Positions 36,501 through 46,026 of a stretch of 46,026 bases of DNA are shown piece by piece (the stretch's first letter is position 1; each line of letters starts with the position of its first letter). The position numbers and the translations under genes were made by a program. The stretch covers positions 80,803 to 126,828 of the forward strand of contig JH720381.1 of assembly GCA_000231825.2 (NCBI GenBank), written 5' to 3'. This DNA is from Tetrahymena elliotti 4EA. Its lineage: Eukaryota > Ciliophora > Oligohymenophorea > Hymenostomatida > Tetrahymenidae. The notes beneath the pieces were generated by a model that saw only the letters and a list, made by a program, of their open reading frames with translations, did no database searches and had not been told where the DNA came from.

Positions 36501-36727
36501 TAATTCTTGCTTAATAATTTAATTTAAAATACTAAGTGTTTCATATTTAAAATTTAATTTGTCAAAAAATAATATTAAATTATTTTATCTAATTGATTTC
36601 AAAAATAAATTTTTAATTCTAAAAATAAACTTCTTTAATATTATTTATAATTTTTTCTCAATTTAAATTTGAGATAAATATTTTAAAAAATACTAAAACA
36701 AAAAAAATAATATTAAGAAAGTTTTAA

Positions 36728-39700
36728 TCACTTTATTATCTTTTTTGGAGATTTATTTTAAGATGGAAATCTTGATTTAGCACTAATTAAGTCTATTTAA
36801 CTTATTGATTCCACTTTAGTTATATCCTATTCATTTTTATTTAATTAATTTTAACTACAATTTTATATTGAATGTACTTTATTTGTTTTACTTCTTATCT
36901 GTTTCTTTATTAAATCATATATCTGTACTATCAAATTTAGCAGCATGTATATTGTAAGCTCAAATAAGATTAATTAAAATGTTGTTAAGAAAGTATAGCT
37001 TAGCCTATCAAGAAAATTAGCATATTCATTAAGATCATAGTAAGCAGTAATAATGTTCATTATCAAGAATTCGATATATAAGCAAAGCCAAAGCATCGAA
37101 TCAATAAAAAAATACCAATTTGTCAGTTTAGAAGAAAATGGTCTTAAGTAGATCAAAATGCAGGCATAAATCACCTACAACGATATTGAGGTTATACATA
37201 AAGCTAGCCAGTTTTCACTTAAACTGATAAAACACACAGGCATAACAACAGATTCCTATAATAGATAAATTAACATAAAATTTCTACATTTTTTTTATTC
37301 AAAAATTGTTTCATTTTATATTTTATTTCTTGATATTTCATTGAAATTTAATTGGCTGTCTGTTTCTTTTTATCTATTAAGATTTAAGTATTACCATCTA
37401 AAAACAAAAATAGCAATCAATGAGAAAAAGCTTACATAGGCTGCCTATTAACCAATATCATCAAAATGTTGTTACAAGAAAAATGACTTTACTTACTATG
37501 TAATTCCTATTATAAAAATAGCTACACTCAGCTATAAAAACTAAATAGCAGAACCTGAAAGTATTTTATCATAAAGTAATCTAGATACAGATAACATCTT
37601 TTAAGTTTTGCATTTTTGTAATAGTAAATAGAAAAATACAAGAATAAATAAGCTGATAGAAATCAGAATAATAGCCTAACCAGCAGTGTAGAGAAAATCA
37701 AAAGAGATATCTAAATTTTCATATCTAAGATTTTAAAATTGAGTTTTATTTTAGCTAAAAAATTGATCAAAAACATTCAAATATTTGTAAGACTAAATAG
37801 GGCACTAATCTTTTTTTATTAAAAAAATAGTAGGTGCTTTAAATGAATGATTGAATTTATTATTAAGAAATTTACTTTTTAATTCACTCAAAGGAGCGTA
37901 AATTTAGTTAGGAAGTAAAGCATTTGCTAAGGTTAATTGACTAAGTTTCATACAAGTTAAACCATTAACAGAAATTCCAAAGCTTGATTAAGATATAAAG
38001 TTTTAAATAAAACTTAAAAAGGTTGTAGTTGCATAAACAGTTTTACTAGAAACATCTACTTGATCTTAGATTTACTATATTTAACTCTCAGTAAACTATG
38101 AATTGTAAACTATAAATTATTTTTCACAGATAGAATTAGAAAATGAATATCCTTCTTAACAAATACAACGATTTCCACTTATTTACTAACCTTTGTTTGG
38201 ATCACAGATAATACATGAATTATCTTCAAACAAATACCTGCCTGCTACACATGTTAAGCAACTCTTAGGTGAAGCATCCTTGCAAGTCTAGCATGTATCA
38301 TCACATTTTTTACAAATTTACCCTCTTATTAAAAAAATATTTTTATTTTTTTGTTAGAATGAATATCAAATTAAATATTTGACATAGAAATTTAGAATAA
38401 ATTTAAACACTTTTAAGCTAAAAATGAAATCTGATCAAATAATTTTAAGTCAAATAAGTCTTTACTCTGCAAAATATTGATCTGAGCATGAAGTTAAACA
38501 TTAGCCATTTTTAATAAAATAACTAGGTAAGCAAGAAGTACAGGTAAATGTTAAACCAGGTTAAGAGCATCCAGGTATCATACCAAAAATATTTTAAATA
38601 GAAATCAAATATCTTAAGGCATTCATGTCATAAGCAAAATAGAAAAACACCTTATTATTTAAATGAAAAAAGAGAATTTTACATATATAAAATGAAATAA
38701 TTGCTTACATAACTCAATCTAAAATCATTCCAATCTTTGAAATTATAAAATGTTTAAGTTGCTAAAGTTGATGCAACTTTTATTTTTTATTTTTAAGAAT
38801 CATAAAGAAGCTCATATTAGTAGTTTTAAACACTTAGGAAGTTCTTTATTAAATTAATATGAATATGTATTATGTAAAGCTAATAAAAATCTTACTAAAT
38901 ATTAAAAATATTAATAAAATGGCGTATTAAGAGATAAAGGATGAAAAGAGTCTCCAAATGTGTCAATTTTTTGAAATGTCGAAGCATCATAAAATTAAAA
39001 GTAGTCTGTACTTTTTATTTAGACAATTATAACCGATCTCTTTTTATTTATAAAATTTGTTTTTTTAAAAAATTCATCCAATACAGTATAACTTGTTAAT
39101 TTGTATCATAAATTATTTTTTCAAGGATTTGAGGAAGTTTGAGAAAAAAAATAAATTAAAAATTTGTAAAAAATATTCCTTTGAAAGATGCGAATTTTAT
39201 TAAGATACATTAAATGGTATGAAAAATCCAAATATTGATAAATTAAAAATATAAAAGAATCTAAATTATTAAACTTAATTAACTTCCTCAAATTCGATGA
39301 CATCAGAAACGTTTTTTTAAACATCTAGAATAGTAGTAACAATTGAAAATTTTCCATTAGAAATCTCAACTTTACACATATTTGAATCAATTAGATAAAT
39401 GTTAAATTTTTTCTAGTTTATAAATTAAATAATTTCAATATATGTTTATTTTGAATAGATTTACTTACGCTAATCATTTCAATAGAAGCAAAATTTCCAT
39501 TTTAAATTGAGTATTAATTGCTATCACTTAGTATAATTATATCCTCCATATAAATGTAATGGTTACCATAAACTGATACTACAGAACTAGAAGACTTAGG
39601 TTTGTAAATAAAGTTTCCGTTTGATTAAAAGAGCCCATCAAATGTTGATGATTAGATAATAAAATTATTGTTTGAATCTTTACAAATCAGAAATAGATTG

Positions 39701-40303
39701 CTGCCCTTATTAATAATAAAATAAAAGCTTTATTGAAAATAGTTTAATCAAAAATAAATAAATATTTTTTACTAGATTTATGATAAAATATGATTGGCAT
39801 GCATTAGCTATTGTGGGTCGAGATAGTTATTATAAATAGTTTGACTCATTTGAATACATTTTATTGACATTAAGAATGCAAAATTTAGTTTAGTCATTAT
39901 AATTTGTGAAATAAATCATGCTCTTGATTTAATAATATCAAACTTAATAAAATATGCATGAAAAAAGTAACATTACATTAAGATACGCATATCTAAACTT
40001 TTAATTAAATGGTAGATCACAGCCTTACAAGCTATAAGTAGATGCTATGTATCCTTAAGAATCTAATTTACCATATTTATTGTTTGCACTATTTTAAGTG
40101 CCTGAATAAAGAATATATAAAATAGAATTAGTTTCCTTTATAATTATAATAATAAAAAGATAAATTTTTATTGATAATCTATTGAATAAAAATACTTTGA
40201 CGTAAAATGCTAAAGTTTATATCTATATTTTTTCTAATGTCTGCGATAAAGCTATTTTAAAAAGGGTAAAAACAACAATCAATTAGAGTAAAAACTTCTT
40301 CAT
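36728..40303 (-). CDS. TM-E: signal-peptide, cysteine-rich, seven-helix membrane protein
   Basis: Closest to TM-C. The ATG is at 40303-40301 (MKKFLLQLIVVFTLFKIALS, then Q; a good signal peptide with likely cleavage after ALS) and TGA is at 36730-36728. Exon 1 ends VFYVK-like (LAFYVK) at a GT donor. Signatures include FYDASTFQKIDTFGDSF in the ectodomain and CKKCDDTCQTCKDASPKSC followed by CIICDPNKG in the cysteine-rich exon (about 38125-38330). Helices include IAIFVFRWQYLNLN and the open stretch 36974-37174 (MIYACILIYLRPFSSKLTN onward). The tail is LISAKSRFPSQNKSPKKIIK. No break was found in the parts translated. Conservation of length and frame with TM-C, despite many substitutions, suggests both are functional. 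Function is unrecognised. Confidence 0.82.
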
Positions 40304-40439
40304 TTATTTAAAATATCAGCCTTATTTGTTAATTTTGTTGTATCTTTTATTAATTAAATATTTTTTAGAAAATTACTCTGTATTTCACTTTTGTATAACA
40401 GATGTAAATAAATATTTTTTTCAAAGTCAATTAAATACT

Positions 40440-40790
40440 AAAATACTCATTTTTTTGACTTTCGTATTAACCATATAAATTCTGATTAAAAAGTTCAAAT
40501 TCAGGCTAATAAGTTAATTAAAATTTGTAAATCTACAAATAAATTTTTTTTCAAAACCATAAAACCTCTATTAAACCATATATTTTTGATTATTAAGTTC
40601 TTTTGCTGTTTGCGCTTCAGCCAATAAATAAACTAACAAATTTAAAAAAAGAAAGACATCTTCTGTTGTTTTCAATTAATCAAATTGACAATTTAAAAAT
40701 AGCAAAAACAATAATTAATATGCTAATAGAACTTGCAAATTTGAAAATTAGTTTCAAAATTCATTTATTGTATTCTTTTAAATATCTGAA
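40440..40790. repeat. 5' flank of TM-E, conserved upstream of TM-C
   Basis: Counterpart of 23560-23900. It contains the shared 'taaattctgattaaaa', 'gttcaaattcaggctaataag' and 'ccaataaataaactaacaaa' blocks. It is a possible promoter region or simply duplicated flank. Confidence 0.6.
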
Positions 40791-41740
40791 TGATGTTTCA
40801 TCATCATTTTCGCTTTGAAACATCTTTTTTTTAATCTGCAAAAACAAAATAATTTTAAGAAACAAGTTAAATATATTTTCTCTTGTTTATAATTAATTAG
40901 TTTTTAATGAAAAAAATGTCTCTTATTTTTAAATATTATTTTATTTTTATTAAAACAGTTATTTATATTTATGATTGTTTTTTAAATTTTAAATTTATAT
41001 TTTTTAAGTAAATGAGATACTCAAAAATGTTTGTTTTTTCACTCATAAATTTCTTCAAGCCTTCTTGTATTCTTCCTTGATCGAATTTGATTTGTTCAGG
41101 CATTGCTAATTCCCAGCTTCTTAAATTAAAAAACAAGTAAAAATTTCTTTTGGGTTAAGGATTGGTTTTCTAATTATTTCACATATAAAACAGATAGATT
41201 AAAATATTTACTTCAAAAGTTTTTACAATAAAAGAAAATAAAATGTTTCATAAATTTCTTTTTTATTGCCAGTTTTTAATAAGAATTGTTAATATGAATG
41301 CATAAAAATCCAAAAGTTTAACTTTCAACTCTTTTTAGTGCAATATTAGTTGATATTAAAGCAAAGACCATTATAATACTATGGAGCATCGACTAGAATT
41401 TTCTTTAAAGGTCGGGATTAAATATTTATTAAAATTTCATGAACTTAATTTATTTGGTTGAAGAGAATTTTAAATTTGAAATGCATTAATTTGGTTTTAT
41501 TCAGATATTTTAAAAACTGTTATGATTTATTTTCTTTTTTTAAGATAGACAAAGTTTTATTTTTGTATATTAATGATATTTCAATATAAAAATGGTTTAT
41601 TAGACTCATCCAAAATGATAGATTTTTAGCTCTCATTTCAAATGAATATTCAAAAGGGAGCTATAAGTGAATTAATTTAGTTAAAATGACATTTTTTACA
41701 ATATATGTAATACATGAATTTAAAGATTTATTTTAGTATC
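40791..41740. other. intergenic, duplicated flank
   Basis: No exon was recognised. Scattered blocks resemble 24100-24740, in line with the duplicated module. Confidence 0.4.
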
Positions 41741-41749
41741 TTTTCACTT

Positions 41750-42560
41750 AGATGAATATTTAATATTTTTTGTTACAGTTTGTTGCTCATAAATAATAAA
41801 ATACAAATTTTTTGATCCCCTATTTTAATTATTTCGAGGTAAGATTTGCTTTTAATCAATAATGTACCTAATTGGTTTTTATTAACTTAGGATTTTCTGA
41901 TTTCGATATTGAATAAGAAGAATTATTAGGTCTTTTGTTAAAAAATTTTAGTTTTTTTCTTACATAAATGAAAAGGAGTAAAGCCAAAAATTAAACAATT
42001 TATAAAATCTATTTCACTTATTAATAATAGAAACTAACTACTATTTTTTATCAAATATCTCAAATGTTATCTAATTGATTAGCAATATCATCATAATTGA
42101 AAAAAGTAGAATGTTCTAATATCTATTTACATATTTAGGTCCTCCATATTTATCTTAAAATAAAATGTAAGAAACTAGGAAAGAAGTAAACTTCTATCAT
42201 AACTGTAAGAATATATGATAAAAAATGATAATATTTAAATAATTTTAATCATATCTGCTGTTTCATATTAGTATGTTTAAAATGGAGCTTGTAAGGTATT
42301 AATTTAAGAAACAAGTGAGAAATGGTTTGTGTTTTTATTGATAAGGGAATGTTAAAATCTAAAACTGATATATTTATTTATCTTTTCATGCCATTGTTAC
42401 TCTAATATTTATGCCAAAAAAACTAATATTTCTTAATTAAAAATATCCAAATAACACATCCAATTAAAATCTGCTTGATCATAAAATTTTCCTATTTCTA
42501 TCTTTTTAACTTTTAAGATATACTAAATTACTATACTTTATAATTTAGGTCAATATCATT
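41750..42560 (-). pseudogene. GPCR relic 3
   Basis: It aligns with relic 1 and the intact GPCR. About 41840-41940 matches the tail ('ggattttctgatttcgatattgaat'), 41965-42000 the end of helix 7 ('cataaatgaaaaggagtaaagcc'), and 42160-42350 helix 5 and loop 2. From about 42385 it matches the region upstream of the intact ATG. Helices 1-4 are missing, as in relic 1. The frame is destroyed. Confidence 0.65.
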
Positions 42561-43155
42561 CTACCTTGATGCTAATCTTCTTTAAATTAAACTAAGATTT
42601 AAACTTTTTTAAATTTTTTCAAAAACATTTTCTATTTATCTACTTTATTCTAATTTTTCATTCAAAAATTGTCAAAAATTAAAAAATGTTTGATTTTTAA
42701 TGAATTAGAAACAATTTAAAATAAATTTAAATAAAATTTTCTTTTTAATAACAAGATATTATGAAATTACTAAAAAATTTAAAAATATGGGGTTGTACGT
42801 TAATAGTTATTTGAGGTATTTTTAATTCTTTTCAATATTATATGCATCAAAAGCTGTTCAATTTTGTAAATATTTATTGCTGTTCAAGTAAATGTAAATA
42901 AGAAATAAACAAGTTAATTTTGAGAATATCTAAAGTCAAAATTATATTTTTAATAAGATAAAGAAGATTTTTAATTTAAAATTTGTTTAATTTGTTTTTT
43001 GTTGAAAAAATAGTTATCAAATATTTATTGAAAATAAAACTGAAATTTTGATGTTTTTGAGAATAAATTAAAAGCTAAATCTGTTTATTAATTATAAGAA
43101 ACTCCTATAAATATTTAATTTATTTATCAATTTTATTATTAATAATTAATTTCAC
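42561..43155. other. intergenic, no gene seen
   Basis: Very A+T-rich sequence. Nothing recognisable was found on either strand. Confidence 0.4.
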
Positions 43156-43159
43156 CAAA

Positions 43160-43460
43160 AGCAGATCTAAGCATTTAATCTTTCATCATCTCTTCTGAAA
43201 GGAGAAATGAAAAGGGAAAAGTAATTATTAAATACTTCAAAGAACCTGTTATGGGATACAACCAAATCTTAAATTAAAAATTTATAAAATTGGCTTTTAG
43301 AAAATATTTGCTTCCTTCATAAAAATAATTAGTAGATCATAATCATTTTTAATAAAGTATATTTCGATGATTTTTGCAGAATGATATTAAATAAAATATT
43401 GAAATGGAAACTATTTTAATCAGCAGATGTCTCTTTTATAGGAAATTGAGCTTGTACCTT
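43160..43460 (-). pseudogene. GPCR relic 4, highly diverged
   Basis: Two blocks resemble the intact GPCR. 43190-43250 ('gagaaatgaaaagggaaaag...cttcaaagaacctgttatggg') matches 44180-44240, around the end of helix 7. 43375-43440 ('cagaatgatattaaa...aatcagcagatgtctctt') matches 44021-44085, in the tail. The block order is reversed relative to the intact gene, and the match is short, so this is a tentative call. Confidence 0.35.
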
Positions 43461-43998
43461 AAAGTATTAATGAAATACAATTAATAATTTATTATATTTG
43501 TCTTTTTCAAAATAAAATAAATAATATTTAACAATTTTCATTAAATAAATAACTAAAATAAAAGTTTTAGATAATTTAATCATTTTGGGGTAAACCTTAA
43601 TTGAATGATAAAAGCTGAAAATATCTTAATAAAATTCAAAATAATTATTTATTCTTTAGATAGCATAGTATTTTCTAAAAACTGGATTATTTTATAGTTT
43701 TAAAAGAATTATTTGATTTACAAATGATTTTTAATTTAGATATCATTAGATTGATGAAAAACTTCTTTTTTTATTGAATATTTCTTGTTCTTTAGCCTTT
43801 TTTTATTAATAGTAATTGTATGATATAAAGAGCTGTTAGAATATTATGGATTCAGTTTGATATTAAAAATTTAAAATAAATTTAACAGGTTTTTTTAAAT
43901 ATAAATAATATAAAATATTTGTTACAGTTAAGTTGGTTGGGTAGGTTGGTGGGTAGATTGTTAATAAATAATTAATTAATTACAAATAAATTTTATTA
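43461..43998. other. 3' flank of GPCR gene with GT-rich tract
   Basis: No gene was seen. At 43933-43954 there is a G/T-rich run (ggttgggtaggttggtggg), about 45 bases past the GPCR stop on its 3' side. On the transcript it would read C/A-rich. Confidence 0.5.
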
Positions 43999-44991
43999 TC
44001 ACACATATTGTTATTTTTTAGAATGAGATTTGATGGAATAATCAAAGCTGAAGCTATTTTATTCAATAGATGTTTCGCCAATAAGTTTTTTATCAATTTA
44101 GGATTTTTCAGAACTTGATAGAGAATCATTGGATTATTCATCGAAAACTGATTTATTTATTGATTCTTTCTTTTTCTTAGAGCATAAATGGAAAGGGATA
44201 AAGCCATAAATTAAAGAGTTCACGAAGCCATTAAGTAAACCAATTTAAATATCGAATTCATTTAACCAGCCAACAACTTATCCTCCAGTGATTAGCTCAT
44301 AAAATCTCTCAGCTATTATCCAACTCCATAACACTAAAAGCATAACTGGAAAAGCAAATAATTTTCTTATATCAACAAACATAGGTCTAGCGTCTTTATT
44401 TTTCCAAAAGAAATATAAGACACTAGAAATGAAGTAAATTTCTAAGAGAACTGTTAGAATATATGGAATGAAAGAAAAAGCAAACTTTTCAATAATTCCA
44501 ATCACATCTGTAGTTCCATCATCATATGTTTTAACTGCCATATAGCAAGATATTTAAGATATAGGTTAGACATGAGTTATATTTTAAGAGATTAAGGGGA
44601 ATATAGCAGACACTATTGGAAATACAATAGTCATTGGATAATAATATAAAATAGGATTTTTTCTTTTTAAAGGTTTTCCTCTGACAAAGAAATTGTATAT
44701 GGTTAATGAAATAGAAAGAGTGCCAAAAAAAGATCCATTAATAGCTAAAACTTTAACAGCTCCTTATATATTACAAACAAGATCATTGATGTATGCATCT
44801 TAATCTAAAAAATAGTAAATCAAAGGACAAAAGAAGGCTAAACTGAGCAAAAAATCATAGAAAAATACTAAAATAACTAGCTTAAATGCAAATGTTCTTG
44901 ATTCCTTATTTGTTGCAAAATGTATTAGCAATAAAAGTGTAGACGCTAAAGAAAGAGTTGACGAAATGAATATTGATATTTCAAAAAACAT
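43999..44991 (-). CDS. seven-helix receptor, cAMP-receptor-like GPCR
   Basis: A single uninterrupted frame of 330 codons, ATG 44991-44989 to TGA 44001-43999, with about ten TAA codons read as Gln. Helices in order: FFEISIFISSTLSLASTLLL; LVILVFFYDFLLSLAFFCPL; VKVLAINGSFFGTLSISLTI; MTIVFPIVSAIFPLI; FSFIPYILTVLLEIYFISSV; LFAFPVMLLVLWSWIIAERF; and a seventh containing LLNGFVNSLIYGF. A cysteine in VCNIQG before helix 3 and the NGFVNSLIYG pattern in helix 7 are typical of the Dictyostelium cAMP-receptor-like (class E) group. The cytoplasmic tail is Ser- and Lys-rich (NDSLSSSEKSQ), a plausible phosphorylation region. It should signal through a heterotrimeric G protein at the surface or ciliary membrane. 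The ligand is unknown. Three or four dead relatives lie upstream in the window. Confidence 0.9.
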
Positions 44992-45501
44992 TATTTGAAT
45001 TATTTAAATCTGATTAGGCAAAATTTATCTTTTTTATCAATTTTTGTTAAAAAATCAATGCCTCAAAAGACTAATCTTGCCTAATTAATTAAAAAATATC
45101 CACACAATCTAATTAGCATCTGCTGAATAATAAAAGATTTCAAAATCAACCTTTTTAACTCTTCTTACATTCAACTAAATTTAGAATCCCTATTTTTTAT
45201 TTCAGAATATTTTCTTTCATAAATTGAGCTAATTTATGTAATAATAAATGGTTTTATTTTATAATTTTAACAAATATTATTCTAGTTCTTCTATTCATTC
45301 TAATAAAAATAATACAAAAGACTTTTCCCTATTTACCCAAAAGCATTTTATGCTTCATTTAAATTTATTAATGACGATCTAATTAATTTTAACAGGCTTT
45401 AAAAAAGAAAATAAGTAAATAGATTGATTTGTTGAATCTATAAATAAATATAAAATACTTTGGACTAAATTTATTTAATTAATTGTTTAAAGTGCTTTCT
45501 T
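44992..45501. other. intergenic, 5' flank of GPCR and 3' flank of B56
   Basis: About 510 bases without a gene. 45010-45290 recurs next to GPCR relics 1 and 3, so it was duplicated with the receptor. It must hold the GPCR promoter, but no element can be named. Confidence 0.5.
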
Positions 45502-46026
45502 TCAAATTAAGACAATTTAGATGTTCCCAAAACCATAGAAATCTTCAACTAGATTTCTGTTTGCAAAAGAGAGAGTTTTTAAACTTATATTAGGGTCAAC
45601 TTTTTTAGCTTGTTCATATAACTTATTCCATTTTTCTTCAATTTTTACTCTATCTTCTGTTCTCTTTTAAACATCTTTACAGAAACTTTATGTGGGTAAA
45701 TATTCATGTGTAAGTGATTTTTCATATTCTTGAGGATCTAATTCACGAAGGATATTTTTAGTAGTTATCAGTGATTCTTAGGTAATTTTATGCCAGTGAT
45801 TATCAGCAATTTTATGAATAACAGGTACAATTAATGGCAATGCAATAGACTTATATTATGTAAGTATTTCTAAAAAGTGTTTATTCTTGAAAAAGCACAT
45901 TGCACTATCTGCAATTAACAAATGAGGTCCAGAAATACATTTTATCAGTCTTTTGAAAATTCTTTCTATATATGGTTAAATTTTATTCACTTGAGGTACT
46001 ACAATTACTTCTAATAACTCACTTAA
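45502..46026 (-). CDS. PP2A regulatory subunit B56 family, C-terminal part
   Basis: The frame is open from the right edge to TGA at 45504-45502 (174 codons, six TAA as Gln, no intron). The residues match the C-terminal HEAT-like part of B56 (B' / PPP2R5) subunits in order: SELLEVI, YIERIFKRLIKCISGPHLLI, ADSAMCFFKN (family: AERALYYWNN), LPLIVPVIHKIADNHWHKI (family: P..YR.SK.HWN), ILRELDP (family: LK.FMEMN) and a charged helix KRTEDRVKIEEKWNKLYEQA. B56 subunits direct the PP2A catalytic core to substrates. The N-terminal part with the substrate pocket lies outside the window. Divergence is high but the pattern is clear. This conserved gene marks the end of the repeated gene island. Confidence 0.88.

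Noticed and set aside
39121..39324. Open frame on minus, 67 residues
   Set aside because: Mostly intron of TM-E plus the end of an exon in the wrong frame. The right frame gives the family motif SDVIEFE.
1..46026. Widespread in-frame TAA and TAG codons as a sign of mass pseudogenes
   Set aside because: The GPCR and B56 genes are each single long frames matching known families only if TAA/TAG mean Gln, and all visible gene ends use TGA. This is the known ciliate code.

Overview
The window looks like nuclear DNA of an oligohymenophorean ciliate (Tetrahymena-like). It is roughly 80% A+T. The reading frames only stay open if TAA and TAG are read as glutamine, and every gene whose end is visible stops at TGA. 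Introns are GT-AG, from about 35 to 500 bases. Because almost all genes are split and use TAA/TAG internally, conventional ORF calls miss nearly everything here. The proteins were read by hand, and exon edges are exact only where stated. No tRNA, rRNA, CRISPR array or bacterial-type signal was seen.

Layout. (1) 1-5015: a 3' fragment, then a full copy (TM-A, minus) of a family of secreted-N-terminus, cysteine-rich, multi-membrane-span proteins. (2) 5016-6180: degenerate repeats and a relic of the same family. (3) 6341-11085: a protein kinase-LRR gene (minus) with one exon per leucine-rich repeat; it shows signs of decay. (4) 12445-16295: TM-B (minus). (5) 16.9-40.3 kb: three duplicated modules, each with an LRR gene on plus facing a TM-family gene on minus: LRR1/TM-C, LRR2/TM-D and LRR3/TM-E. 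Modules 2 and 3 are preceded by a dead GPCR fragment. TM-D is a truncated pseudogene. (6) 41.7-43.5 kb: more GPCR relics. (7) 43999-44991: an intact intronless seven-helix receptor of the cAMP-receptor-like class. (8) 45502-46026: the C-terminal part of a PP2A B56 regulatory subunit, which runs off the right edge.

Interpretation. Most of the window is an expanding and decaying island of candidate recognition proteins (LRR solenoids, cysteine-rich membrane receptors, a kinase-LRR, GPCRs), ending at a conserved single-copy-type signalling gene. The head-to-head 3' pairing of LRR and TM genes has been copied as a unit. In the LRR genes nearly every intron falls after the second base of a codon, so repeats can be gained or lost without breaking the frame. 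A working link between the LRR and TM proteins is an inference only; nothing in the sequence proves they act together.
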